Below are positions 9,312-18,051 of a stretch of DNA of 64,000 nt, piece after piece (the stretch's first letter is position 1; each line of letters begins with the position of its first letter). Below the pieces are notes generated by a model, which saw only the letters and a list, made by a program, of their open reading frames with translations, made no database searches and had not been told where the DNA came from. The stretch is taken from assembly GCF_000308455.1 (NCBI RefSeq), contig NZ_BAFP01000047.1:1-64000 (forward strand), read 5' to 3'. The position numbers and the translations under genes were made by a program. Origin of the DNA: Nocardia abscessus NBRC 100374 (lineage in GTDB: Bacteria > Actinomycetota > Actinomycetes > Mycobacteriales > Mycobacteriaceae).

Positions 9312-10069
9312 CGACGCAGACAGTCTGGGACTTCAGTCCGGACGAGTTCGCGTGGGTATGGGCGACGGAAACCGGGCGCGACGAGTACCCCGATCCGATC
9401 AGCATCATCGAGACACCGACCAATAAGGATGAATACGACAGTCTGACCGCGGAGATCAGCGCCCGGTATCCGCGACACGGCAATCCGGATCTGACCGGTC
9501 CGCTACGCGCACTCGCCGATCCTGAGCTGCGAATCGCTTGTATAGGCAGATCGCTTCGGTCGCACAAGCGGGTCCGCACGGTCGCGGTGGCGGTGGGTGA
9601 CCTGGGCGTCGTTCTCTTCCAGAGGTCGGGGATGACGGCTGATTTCGGTGGAGACATCAAGCTGGTCGTCACGCGCCGGCAGAGCCTCGGTCGGCACATC
9701 GCCGCGACCATGCCCGCCGCACCCGCTGGTGCTGCGGGCCGAATGATCGGTTACACACCCCGCGTACGCGGTGAAGAAGCACCTACGTCGTGGCGGTCGT
9801 CGTCCGACCGCGAGCATCCGGTCGAAGAGCGTATCCGGACCCTGCTCCGTCTGCCCCGCACCGCGGAGGGGCACCTGCGTGTAGAACGCTACCTGCACGA
9901 CCGGCGGCCACACCCACCCTCCTACGTGAGCTGGATAGATATCCGAGACGACCACCCGGCCCACGGCCGCTATCTCATCAGTGTCGAGAACACCGAGACT
10001 GTAGTCCTACCCGCGTCCTCCGATGTCATTGCCGGTGAGCTGGACCGCCGTGCGGATCTGGGGGAGTAG
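9308..10069 (+). CDS. espG: EspG-family ESX secretion chaperone
   Basis: A 253-residue cytosolic protein of the EspG family. The N-terminus has the characteristic W-x-x-S-x-D-E-F-x-x-V/L-W pattern followed by a Pro-rich strand (YPDPISI), then GPLRALADPELRI, a beta-rich core (TVAVAVGDLGVVLFQR) and a C-terminal R-G-R-Y-L/I-type segment. EspG proteins bind the tip of PE/PPE-type substrates before export. It starts at GTG 9308 inside the upstream stop, so it is coupled to the Pro/Gly-rich protein, its likely client. No ESX core component is nearby, so the secretion machine would have to be encoded elsewhere. Confidence 0.83.
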   Translation: MTTQTVWDFSPDEFAWVWATETGRDEYPDPISIIETPTNKDEYDSLTAEISARYPRHGNPDLTGPLRALADPELRIACIGRSLRSHKRVRTVAVAVGDLGVVLFQRSGMTADFGGDIKLVVTRRQSLGRHIAATMPAAPAGAAGRMIGYTPRVRGEEAPTSWRSSSDREHPVEERIRTLLRLPRTAEGHLRVERYLHDRRPHPPSYVSWIDIRDDHPAHGRYLISVENTETVVLPASSDVIAGELDRRADLGE

Positions 10070-10077
10070 CCGCCGGA

Positions 10078-10316
10078 TGTCATTGCAGGGTACTGGGCGG
10101 CATCGACCCCGGAGAACGGTGCGCTCTGTCCGCCTGCGCGAGCGTGAGATCATCCACGGGTCTCGCCGCAACCGGACGGATGGGCAGCGCCGGGCAATTT
10201 ACCGGCATTATCGGGGCGAGAGAATTTTGGCGGAAATCAGGGGCGCAGAGTACGTCGACCGGTTGCGGAGATCCATCTCTTCTGTGCCGCTGGCGGGATC
10301 GGCCGTCCGGAGGTGA
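10078..10316 (+). CDS. Small basic hypothetical protein
   Basis: An open frame of about 78 residues starting at ATG 10078, rich in Arg (RLREREIIHGSRRNR), ends in TGA 10314-10316 and overlaps the GTG start of the MFS gene by 4 bp. The overlap is typical of real coupled genes in this genome. The composition is not clearly protein-like and no family is recognised. It may be a remnant rather than a working gene. Confidence 0.3.
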
Positions 10317-11527
10317 GCGGCCCAGGGATATGGATGGTCGCGGCGGCGAAAGGTATTTCGACTCTCGGTAACATCGCGTTCTCCACCGGTGTCGTGTGGA
10401 TTTTTGTGGACGAATACGGTGATGTGCGTACCGCGGGTCTCATGCTTGCCGTCTCAGGGTTTGTCGCGATAGTTCTCGCGCCCGGTGTAGGCGCTCTACT
10501 AGATCGCGAGCGCGGAGTCATGCTAATTCCGGTGGCCGACTACAGTGCCTTCGCGATCATTCTTGCTGTCGTCCTGGCGGGTGCGGCACATTCAGTCGCC
10601 GGACTCTGGGTGGCAATGCTCGCCACCTCGGTAGGGGGAACTGTGCACGGGCCTGGATTGCAAATGCTGATAAGTCGACTTGTTCCCGATGAGCAGCGTC
10701 GAAACGCGAATGCCAAGGTGCACACCGCCGTACGAATCGCAATGATAGCGGGACCGTTGGTGGGTGGAGCCATGGTAGCGATATCGGGTCGTGCGGGGCT
10801 GCTCGTTTTCGACTCCGCGACCTTCCTGGTTTCGGGTGTCACAATCACGCTGATCTGCTGTGCAATGCGCATTCAGGAAGACGTGAACGAGAAGGCCGTC
10901 AGCAGTAGTACTTCATTTGTGGCCTCGGTGCGGTTCATGTTCGCGAACAGGGTAGTTCGATGGGTCCTCATCCTGGGCGCTTCGGTCAACATGCTCACCT
11001 CTGTTCTCGCCATTCTGCTGCCCGCGCTGGCGCAGCGTATCTCTCATTCTGGCATCACCTACGGGGTCATGTATTCGGTATATCAATGCGGGATGTTGTC
11101 GGTGGCGATCGTGCTCAGCAGTGAGCGAACGTCGAAATTCATGACCGGCGAGGAATCCAAAGTGGTTTCCGGCGCACTCGCCCTATTCGCGGCAGGATTT
11201 CTAGGTGCGATTTCGTCCGACTCCATGTGGGTGCTCGGAGTCTCGGTGTTCGCCATCGGGGCAGGCCTGAGCGTCACCTCGCTCTTCGCCGATACGAGGC
11301 TGTTGACCAGTGTTCCGCGCGAGATGCAGGGGCGGGTCTTCGCTATTTCGGGATCGATACTGGCCGGTCTCCGGCCAGCGGGAAACGCTGTCGGTGGGTT
11401 GCTCGTCGGAATTTCGACCGTCCTGGTGGGGATGATCGCAGCGGTGACCGCTGCTGGTTGCGCCGTGGCTATGGCGATCGGGAAACCGCTGGACACTCCG
11501 CAGGAGGCGCGCGGCGCGCGCCGCTGA
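10313..11527 (+). CDS. MFS transporter
   Basis: A 404-residue polytopic membrane protein with 10-12 hydrophobic helices. An N-terminal motif resembling the MFS loop 2-3 (GVGALLDRERG) and a central cytosolic loop (about 180-195) are visible, and the second half has a GLRPAGNAVGG helix. It belongs to the MFS group that includes macrolide-efflux (MefA-like) and EntS-type exporters; substrate unknown. GTG 10313 overlaps the preceding small frame; ATG 10334 is an equally possible start and only removes seven residues. Base use is less GC-rich than in the genes to its right, like the preceding islet. Confidence 0.85.
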   Translation: MSGPGIWMVAAAKGISTLGNIAFSTGVVWIFVDEYGDVRTAGLMLAVSGFVAIVLAPGVGALLDRERGVMLIPVADYSAFAIILAVVLAGAAHSVAGLWVAMLATSVGGTVHGPGLQMLISRLVPDEQRRNANAKVHTAVRIAMIAGPLVGGAMVAISGRAGLLVFDSATFLVSGVTITLICCAMRIQEDVNEKAVSSSTSFVASVRFMFANRVVRWVLILGASVNMLTSVLAILLPALAQRISHSGITYGVMYSVYQCGMLSVAIVLSSERTSKFMTGEESKVVSGALALFAAGFLGAISSDSMWVLGVSVFAIGAGLSVTSLFADTRLLTSVPREMQGRVFAISGSILAGLRPAGNAVGGLLVGISTVLVGMIAAVTAAGCAVAMAIGKPLDTPQEARGARR

Positions 11528-11588
11528 CACCGGCCGGTCCGACCGAGTAAGCGGCCGCGCCGGCCAGCCCGGACGATTGTCGGTAGGC

Positions 11589-12866
11589 CTACTCCGCCTC
11601 GTACCGCAGCGTGTTCTCCGACCGGCAGATCTCCTCTATTCCGGACATGATGTCGCGCAGCAGTTCCGAGGGCAGGGCGGCGGGGCGCAGGCGGCAGGTG
11701 AAGGTGATGAGGCCGTGGTCTTCGGGGGGCAGGCCGCGGGCGGCGGATTCCGCGCGCAGGTAGCGCGAGCGCACGCCGTAGGTCATCGCGGAGATGACGG
11801 TGAAGCAGCCGGTGCGTTCCCGGTGCCCCGAGAACAGGTCGTGGAGGCGGTAGAACACCGACGTATAGCTCGACAGGGGCGCGAAAACGCCCACCCGGTA
11901 GGCGGGACCACGCTCGGAGGAGCTGAGCGCTGTATCGGCCAGATATTCGGCGTCGCGCAGGGTTTGCACCTTCGGTGCGAACAGCACCGCGCCCGCGGCC
12001 GCGTTGCGCACCGGCATGCCCGCCTTGCCGGGCGCGGCGGAGGCGATGGCGCCCAGCGACTTGCGGGCCCGGGAGCCGACCTCGCGCCGGGCTCGCAGCC
12101 CTCTGGTGGGCGCGGTGGGGTACAGGCTCGACCACTGACCGAAGCGCACGGTGCCCAGCTGCACGTGACCGGTGCCGACCGGACGCGCCACCTTCAACGG
12201 CGCCGTGTCGACCCAGCGGCCCACCTGGAGTTCGGCATTGCCCGGCCGGGCGATCTCGGCGTAGGCGTGCTCGACGAAGGAGTCGAAGTCGAGGAACCGG
12301 TCGGCGTTGGTGGTCAGCCAGGTGCGTTCCTTGTCGATCTCGACGGCGTCCAAGGTGAGCGCGGTGATGATGCCCGCGCGCCCGCCCGCGCCCAGGATGC
12401 GCTGGAACCGCTCGGTGTGATGGGTGCGCCCGCAGGTGCCGATGCGCCCGTCGGTGTCCACGTACTCCAGATCGACGATCTGGTCGATGAACAGGCCGTG
12501 CTTGTGCGAGGCCGCGCTGACGCCGCCGACCGAGGCGAAGCCGCCCGCGGTGATGTCGCGGTGGTCGCCGACGATGGGCAGGCCGAGGCCGTGCGCGCCG
12601 AGCCTGCGGTCGATGTCGGAGAGTTTGGCGCCCGCCTGCACCCGCACGGTGCGCCGGCCCAGGTTGATGTCCAGCACCTGATTCATCCGGCGCAGCGACA
12701 CCACGGTCGGCTGGGCGGGCAGCGTGAGGCCCTCGTCGAGCAGCTCGCCGCCGCACACCATCAGGCGTTCCGATCGCCCGCGTGAATCCCGCACCGTGCG
12801 AACGACATCTGCGGTGTCCCGGGGGAGGTATTCCTCGGCGTTGGAGACAGTTTGCGGCGTGCTCAT
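11589..12866 (-). CDS. FAD-binding (FAD_binding_4) oxidoreductase
   Basis: A 425-residue flavoprotein. The N-terminal half is a PP-loop type FAD domain: MVCGGELLDEG and VVSLRRMNQVLDINLGRRTVRV (split over residues about 35-70), then VGDHRDITAGGFASVGGVS, the nucleotide-binding turn of the VAO/PCMH family. GTCGRTHHTERFQRILGAGGRAGIIT is the usual second half. The C-terminal half is a substrate-cap domain of unknown specificity. ATG 12866 was chosen because upstream extension to 12971 is Pro/Arg-rich non-coding-like sequence. Relatives include sugar-lactone and D-lactate oxidases and DprE1. The phosphatase gene precedes it on the same strand with a 52-bp gap. Confidence 0.8.
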   Translation of the reverse strand: MSTPQTVSNAEEYLPRDTADVVRTVRDSRGRSERLMVCGGELLDEGLTLPAQPTVVSLRRMNQVLDINLGRRTVRVQAGAKLSDIDRRLGAHGLGLPIVGDHRDITAGGFASVGGVSAASHKHGLFIDQIVDLEYVDTDGRIGTCGRTHHTERFQRILGAGGRAGIITALTLDAVEIDKERTWLTTNADRFLDFDSFVEHAYAEIARPGNAELQVGRWVDTAPLKVARPVGTGHVQLGTVRFGQWSSLYPTAPTRGLRARREVGSRARKSLGAIASAAPGKAGMPVRNAAAGAVLFAPKVQTLRDAEYLADTALSSSERGPAYRVGVFAPLSSYTSVFYRLHDLFSGHRERTGCFTVISAMTYGVRSRYLRAESAARGLPPEDHGLITFTCRLRPAALPSELLRDIMSGIEEICRSENTLRYEAE

Positions 12867-12918
12867 GGCAGAAAAGCTAACCACAGCGCGGCCCGCGCCG
12901 CTTCCCCGAACTCGAGGG

Positions 12919-14484
12919 CTACCGCGACGCGGGCGCAAGGCTCTTGCTGAACAGGACGGATCCGGCGTCATCGCACAGGTCGACGGTCAGTTCCCTTGAC
13001 TTTCCGTCGATGCGCACCTCGCCGAAATGCTGGAAGGCGTCCAGCGGCGAGCTGTTCTGCACCGGCGGCGCGTGCACGTAGACCGCCTCCGGGCCGAATG
13101 TGCCGTCCAGCTGGTTCGGGCCGAACGCCCCCGCGTTCAGCGGACCGGAGACGAACTCCCAGAACTCGTCGAAGTCGGTGAAGACCGCGCGCTCGGGGGA
13201 GTAGCGGTGCGCCGCCGTGTAGTGCACGTCGGCGGTGAGCCAGACGACGTCGGCCACCTTGTTCGCCCGGATCGACGACAATACCTCGGCGATCTCGCGT
13301 TCCCGGCCCGCCGGTGCGCCGGGATCTCCGTTGGCCGGGCCTTCGTAGGCGGTGGTGTTCTTCTGTTCGCCGTCCGGGACGATCACGCCGAGCGGCAGGT
13401 CGCTGGCGATGATCTTCCAGGTGGCCGTGGAGGAGCGCAGACTGTCGATCAGCCATTTCGTCTGCGCCGGACCGAGGATGCGACCGCTGGGTCCGTTGTT
13501 GGCGTCGTTGGCGTCCTTGTTCGCGCGCATGTCCAGCACGAAGACGTCCAGCAGCGGGCCGTAGGCGATCTTGCGATACAGGCGACCGTCCACCGCTTCC
13601 CTGGGTTCCAGCGGCATCCACTCGTGGAAGGCCTGCCAGGAGCGGGCGGCCAGGGTGTCCATACTCCGTTCGGTGTAACCCTTGGACTCGGCGACCAGCC
13701 CGCCTGGGTACCAGTTGTTCACCGTCTCGTGGTCGTCCCACTGCACCACCTGGGCGACCGAGCTGTTGAACCGGCGGTAGTTCGCGTCGGTCAGGTTGTA
13801 GGCGTAGTTGCCGCGGAACTGATCCAAGGTCTGCGCGACAGCGCTTTTCGCCTCGCTCACGATATTGCGCCAGATCCGGCCGTCCGGCAGGGTTACCGAT
13901 TCCTTCAGCGGTCCGTCGGCGTAGATCGAGTCGCCGGAGTGTACGAACAGGTGCGGGTCGCGGGCGGCCATGGCGGCGAAGATCTTCATGCCGCCCAGCT
14001 CCGGGTTGATGCCGTAGCCCTGGCCCGCGACGTCGCCGCTCCACTGGAGCCTGATGTCCGCCGCGGCGGTGGGCGCGGTGCGGAAGACGCCGGTGACCGG
14101 TTCGGAGGTGGCGCCGTCCTCGCCCTGCAACGTCACGCGGTAGTGCACCTGCTGTCCCGCGGGCAGGCCGTTGACCCGCACGCGGCCGGTGCCGTCGGAA
14201 TCCGGCGTGAGCAGCGGTCCGGTGAAACGCTTGGCATCGGTGAACGACTGCGTGGCGGCGGTCTCCACGATCAAGGTGGCGGGACGATCGGCGCGAGCCC
14301 AGATCAGCGCGCCGTCGGTGCGCGGGTCACCTACCGCAACACCATGAGTGAGCACAGGCCGCTGCCGGACCAGCCCGGGGCCGCTGTCCGACGAGCACGC
14401 GGTCAGCACAGGGGCCGCCACGAGTCCGAGTGCGGAGGCGCGTAAGACGGTGCGCCGGGATGGGCCTGAGGGCGAGCCGGTCAT
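12919..14484 (-). CDS. phoD: Alkaline phosphatase D (PhoD-like), Tat-exported
   Basis: A 521-residue metallophosphodiesterase. SRRTVLRASALGL is a twin-arginine signal followed by a lipobox-like LTAC, so it is probably a Tat-exported lipoprotein. A PhoD N-terminal Fn3-like domain (HGVAVGDPRTDGALIWARAD) is followed by the metal-binding core: SGDSIYADGP, WDDHETVNNW, LDMR and TADVHYTAA. PhoD enzymes use Fe3+/Ca2+ and release phosphate from phosphodiesters outside the membrane. ATG 14484 has AGGGTGG upstream. No PHO box was looked for successfully, so phosphate regulation is only expected from the family. Confidence 0.92.
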   Translation of the reverse strand: MTGSPSGPSRRTVLRASALGLVAAPVLTACSSDSGPGLVRQRPVLTHGVAVGDPRTDGALIWARADRPATLIVETAATQSFTDAKRFTGPLLTPDSDGTGRVRVNGLPAGQQVHYRVTLQGEDGATSEPVTGVFRTAPTAAADIRLQWSGDVAGQGYGINPELGGMKIFAAMAARDPHLFVHSGDSIYADGPLKESVTLPDGRIWRNIVSEAKSAVAQTLDQFRGNYAYNLTDANYRRFNSSVAQVVQWDDHETVNNWYPGGLVAESKGYTERSMDTLAARSWQAFHEWMPLEPREAVDGRLYRKIAYGPLLDVFVLDMRANKDANDANNGPSGRILGPAQTKWLIDSLRSSTATWKIIASDLPLGVIVPDGEQKNTTAYEGPANGDPGAPAGREREIAEVLSSIRANKVADVVWLTADVHYTAAHRYSPERAVFTDFDEFWEFVSGPLNAGAFGPNQLDGTFGPEAVYVHAPPVQNSSPLDAFQHFGEVRIDGKSRELTVDLCDDAGSVLFSKSLAPASR

Positions 14485-14560
14485 CAGGCCACCCTGGCGC
14501 AATCACGTCAACGTCACGTGAACGCGCCGGGTCCGTGCGGCCAACAAGCGCGCTCGTTCG

Positions 14561-15325
14561 TCAGTGCGCCAGGCGTGCCAGACGGTGGTGCAGTTCGCCC
14601 GCCCAGTCCACGCCGCCCAAGTGCTGGTAGTCCACCCACAGGGCATCGAAGACGTCGCGGCCCTCGGAGATCCAGCCGCCGCGCTTGTCCGCCTCCAAGA
14701 CCACGCTCATGCCGGTTTCGGTCGGAACGAAAGTCACCTCGAGCTGGTTCAGGCGCGGGTAGTGCGGTGAACCGGCGAACTCGATCTCTTGGTAGAACGG
14801 CAGCGTCTGCGGTGTGTTGTGCACCCGTCCCGACTCCACGTCCGCGCTGCGCAGGTGAAATCCGAGACGTTCCACGGCTTCCAGCACGACGTGCTGTGCG
14901 GGCAGCGCGCCGACGCCGATCGGGTCGGTGTCGGCGGCGTCCACCGCGCCGTGGATCTCCACGATCGTGCGCAGCGAGACGACCGTGCCGGGCAGGTGGC
15001 GGCCGTTGTAGAAGGTGATCGGCGTCTCCATCGGCGCGCGTGCTGCGAACCGGAAATCCAGCACCGCGCCCGGAGGCAGATGCAGCGGGCCGTGCACCCC
15101 GTTGCGGCCGAACGCGATATCACGAACACCTTCGTGATCCTCGTACTCCTGCTCGGCCCTGGTCACGAACTCCACTGCCACAGAGGCGATCTCCTGCTCG
15201 ACCGCGCCGCCCCGCAACCGGATCACGCCCTCGACGGCGCCCCCGGGCTGCACACCCGGCGTGAACAACTCGGTCTCCACTTCGGCCCCACCGACCCCGG
15301 CCGCCGCCAGCAACTTCTTGAACAT
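14561..15325 (-). CDS. Spo0M-like sporulation-control family protein
   Basis: A 254-residue cytosolic protein of the Spo0M (arrestin-like) family. The start MFKKLLAAAGVGGAEVETEL, the PGG-x-VEG-x-I-RLRGG-x-x-x-Q-I line and the RFAARAPMETPITF / LPGTVVSLRT-x-x-EI block are hallmarks of its two beta-sandwich domains. In Bacillus Spo0M influences sporulation and division; in non-sporulating actinobacteria the role is unknown. ATG 15325 is the only sensible start. It lies between the PhoD and TrpF-like genes, all on the minus strand, with gaps that suggest separate promoters. Confidence 0.88.
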   Translation of the reverse strand: MFKKLLAAAGVGGAEVETELFTPGVQPGGAVEGVIRLRGGAVEQEIASVAVEFVTRAEQEYEDHEGVRDIAFGRNGVHGPLHLPPGAVLDFRFAARAPMETPITFYNGRHLPGTVVSLRTIVEIHGAVDAADTDPIGVGALPAQHVVLEAVERLGFHLRSADVESGRVHNTPQTLPFYQEIEFAGSPHYPRLNQLEVTFVPTETGMSVVLEADKRGGWISEGRDVFDALWVDYQHLGGVDWAGELHHRLARLAH

Positions 15326-15428
15326 GCTCGTACTCTCGCCGCCCCGTCTTACCGAAGACTTGTCGTTACCTTGTCGCCATGGACAACCGGGCCGAGTCTA
15401 TGGCACCGGGAAGTCGCGGCGGCGTTCG

Positions 15429-16082
15429 TCAAGGCATGGGTCGAGCTGCGGCGACGAAGGCGGCGCAAGCGGCCGGATCCTTGTCGCCATCAAAGGTTTC
15501 GACGCCGCTGTTCACATCGACGGCGTACGGACGGACGCGCCGGATGGCCGCGGCGACCGTGCCGGGTGTGAGGCCGCCCGCGAGCACGACGGGACGACCG
15601 CATTCGGCCATCGCGCGGACGATGGTCGCGCTGATGGACCAGTCGTGCGCATGCCCGGTGCCGCCGAGCCGGTCCGCGGTGGGTGAATCGAGCAGGACGG
15701 CATCGCAATACGGAGCCACGGCGCGTGCGGAGTGGACGGCTTCCGGGCCGGTCACCGGCACGGCGGCCAGAATCGGACGCCCCCCGGCCCGCTCATGGAC
15801 CCGGGCCACCACCGCGACGGAGACGAGCCGGTGCACCTGGATCGCGTCGGCACCGATCTGGTCGGCAAGGTCGATGATCAGTGCCGGGTCCTCCAGATGG
15901 GTGACCAGTACGCGGGTGACGAACGGCGGAGTGGCCGCCGACAGGGCTGCGGCGCGGCGCCGGTCGAGCGCGTCCTCACTGATATGCGTGACGCCCGAGA
16001 TGAATCCGATCGCGTCGGCACCGGCGGCGACGGCAGCGTGCAGGTCGGCCTCCGAGCGGATGCCGCAGATCTTCGTCCGCAC
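15429..16082 (-). CDS. TrpF-like phosphoribosylanthranilate isomerase family protein
   Basis: A 217-residue (beta/alpha)8 barrel. Visible TrpF landmarks are KICGI at residue 4 with the catalytic Cys, LLDS near 130 with the general-acid Asp, GGTG...HDW near 140, LAGGLTP near 167, and VDVNSGVE near 188 followed by KD. The usual G-F-x-F-x-x-x-S-P-R motif after strand 2 is replaced by GFISGVTHIS. Actinobacteria normally use the bifunctional PriA for this step, so a separate TrpF-type protein, away from the trp genes and with an altered loop, may do something else. Start is GTG 16082. Confidence 0.75.
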   Translation of the reverse strand: MRTKICGIRSEADLHAAVAAGADAIGFISGVTHISEDALDRRRAAALSAATPPFVTRVLVTHLEDPALIIDLADQIGADAIQVHRLVSVAVVARVHERAGGRPILAAVPVTGPEAVHSARAVAPYCDAVLLDSPTADRLGGTGHAHDWSISATIVRAMAECGRPVVLAGGLTPGTVAAAIRRVRPYAVDVNSGVETFDGDKDPAACAAFVAAARPMP

Positions 16083-16132
16083 GCTCGACGTCCTGGCGCG
16101 GGGGAACAGCGATCAGCCGGCGGTGGAGTGGA

Positions 16133-16864
16133 TCAGCCTGCGGCGGTGTCGGGGATGCGGACGGACACGGCTTCGGGGCGGCTGCCGCTCGGAACGCCCT
16201 TCTTCAGGCTGTGGGCGTAGACGTCGACGTATTCCTGGCCGGTGAGCTGCATGAGTTCGTACATGACCTCGTCGGTCACGGCGCGTTCGACGAAGCGGTT
16301 GCCGCCCATGCCCTCGTAGCGGGAGAAGTCGATGGGCTCGCCGAACTTGACGGTCACCTTGCGGCGGCGCCAGCGGAACGGTCCGGGCGGGCTGACCTCG
16401 TCGGTGCCGATCACGGCGACCGGGATGACGGGGACGCCGGTCTCCAGCGCCAGACGGGCCAGACCGGTCTTGCCCTTGTACAGGCGGCCGTCGGGGGAGC
16501 GGGTGCCCTCCGGGTAGAGGCCGACCAGGCGGCCCTGATCGAGCAGCTTGCGAGCGGCGTTCAGCGCGTCCTCGGCAGCGTCGGCGCTGCTGCGGTCGAT
16601 CGGGTATTGGCCCGAGGCACTGAAGAAGAACTTCTGGAACCGGCCCTTGATGCCAGGGGTGGTGAAGTACTCGGCCTTGGCGAGATAGTTGATCCGCCGC
16701 GGGCTGAGCAACGGAGCGAACAGCCAGTCGGCGAAGGAGAGGTGGTTACCCGCCATGATGGCCGGCCCGTCCGCCGGAATGTTCTCCACACCTTCGACCG
16801 TCGGCCGATTGTAGAGATGGATGAACGGTCCCAGCAGCACGTACTTCAGCAGCCAGTAGAACAT
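16133..16864 (-). CDS. plsC: 1-acyl-sn-glycerol-3-phosphate acyltransferase
   Basis: A 243-residue membrane-associated acyltransferase. The catalytic motif I NHLSFAD (residues 40-46) matches N-H-x-x-x-x-D, motif III is YPEGTRSPDG (about 117), and motif IV is VPVIPVAVIG (about 145). An N-terminal hydrophobic segment anchors it. It transfers the second acyl chain in phosphatidate synthesis. The family and position match M. tuberculosis Rv2182c, next to the ROK/ArsA-like genes. ATG 16864; the 176 bp upstream probably contain the promoter. Confidence 0.92.
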   Translation of the reverse strand: MFYWLLKYVLLGPFIHLYNRPTVEGVENIPADGPAIMAGNHLSFADWLFAPLLSPRRINYLAKAEYFTTPGIKGRFQKFFFSASGQYPIDRSSADAAEDALNAARKLLDQGRLVGLYPEGTRSPDGRLYKGKTGLARLALETGVPVIPVAVIGTDEVSPPGPFRWRRRKVTVKFGEPIDFSRYEGMGGNRFVERAVTDEVMYELMQLTGQEYVDVYAHSLKKGVPSGSRPEAVSVRIPDTAAG

Positions 16865-17040
16865 GACGTCCTTCCCCCGGGACCGGGATAGTAGCGGGCA
16901 CCTGCGTCAATTGCCGACTTTACCGCTGGTGCAAGATCACATCCAACCGCAGCGGCGAATCTCACCACACTACGGCCCCGACGCCGACCGATGGTCATGG
17001 TCGGCGTGTCGCCCGGCCGACCGGGGTGTGGGGCGCGGCG

Positions 17041-18051
17041 TCAACGGCTGGTCCGCGCGATCCGCGCGGACTTGCGCGCCCCGGTGGACAGGGCCGCCCT
17101 GGCGAGGTCGGCGGCGCCGATCATGCCCGCGGCCTCACCGAGCTGGGTGGTCCGGATGCGGGCCAGCGGCCGGTGTCCGGCACCGGTGATCGCGCGCGCG
17201 TACTCCTCGCGCGCCTCGTCCAGGAACAGCGGCGCCGAACTGCTGACACCGCCCGCGATGACCACCAGATCGGGATCGAAGATGTCGCTGACGAACGCCA
17301 GCCCCAGCCCGAGCCAGCGCGCGAAGTCGGCCATCACCCGGGTCGCGAGCGGGTCGCCGTCCTGCGCCGCGCCCGCGACCCGCCGACCGGTCAGCGAGCC
17401 GGGATCACGCGCGACGTCCCTGGCCAGCACCGAGCGCACCGGATCACTGGCCAGCAGCTCGATCGCGGTGTCGGCCAGGGCGGTTCCGCTGCAATAGCGC
17501 TCCCAGCACCCGTGCTTGCCGCACGGGCAGGCTCGGCCCTGCGGAACAACTTGCAGATGACCGAGTTCCGGCGCGACGCCGTGCGTGCCCCGGTACAGCT
17601 GGCCGTCGATCAGCAGGGCGGCGCCGATGCCGGTGCCGATCGCGACGAGCACCACGTTGTGCCCGCCCGCGGCGGCGCCGAACCGGTATTCGGCCCACAT
17701 CGCCGCGTTGGCGTCGTGCTCCAGGATCACCGGCAGTTCCAGCCGTTCGGTCAGGCGCTCGGCGACCGGGGCGTCCTGCCAGGGCAGATGCGGGGCGAAC
17801 CGCACCGTGGAGCGATCGCCGTTGATGAACCCGGCGACCGCCAAGCCGACCGCGCCGACGGGGTGCCTGCCGGACAGGTCGCGCACGGCCCGGTCCAGCG
17901 CGTCCTCCAGCGCCCGCGCGGATTGCGGCGTCGGCGCCTGGACCGTGTCGAGCACTTCGCCGCTGTCATCGATCACCGACGCCCGAATGTTGGTGCCGCC
18001 GACGTCGATTCCCACGGTCAGCGGTCGCGTACCGGCCATCTGGTGCGTCAT
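17041..18051 (-). CDS. ROK-family sugar kinase, probable glucokinase
   Basis: A 336-residue ROK kinase. The phosphate loop DVGGTNIRA (about 14), the sugar-binding EHDANAAMWAE (about 118), the second ATP motif GTGIGAALLIDG (about 145) and the zinc motif CPCGKHGCWE (about 183-192) are complete. The family phosphorylates glucose or related sugars with ATP. Start ATG 18051 overlaps the TGA of the preceding gene by 4 bp, placing it at the end of the SRPBCC/ArsA-like operon; the M. tuberculosis counterpart cluster (Rv2182c-Rv2186c) has no kinase here, as far as I know. The specificity is inferred. Confidence 0.88.
   Translation of the reverse strand: MTHQMAGTRPLTVGIDVGGTNIRASVIDDSGEVLDTVQAPTPQSARALEDALDRAVRDLSGRHPVGAVGLAVAGFINGDRSTVRFAPHLPWQDAPVAERLTERLELPVILEHDANAAMWAEYRFGAAAGGHNVVLVAIGTGIGAALLIDGQLYRGTHGVAPELGHLQVVPQGRACPCGKHGCWERYCSGTALADTAIELLASDPVRSVLARDVARDPGSLTGRRVAGAAQDGDPLATRVMADFARWLGLGLAFVSDIFDPDLVVIAGGVSSSAPLFLDEAREEYARAITGAGHRPLARIRTTQLGEAAGMIGAADLARAALSTGARKSARIARTSR

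Noticed and set aside
11083..12756. Long minus-strand frame over the FAD oxidase gene
   Set aside because: Arg/Ala/His-rich shadow in another phase; the FAD oxidase frame has clear motifs.
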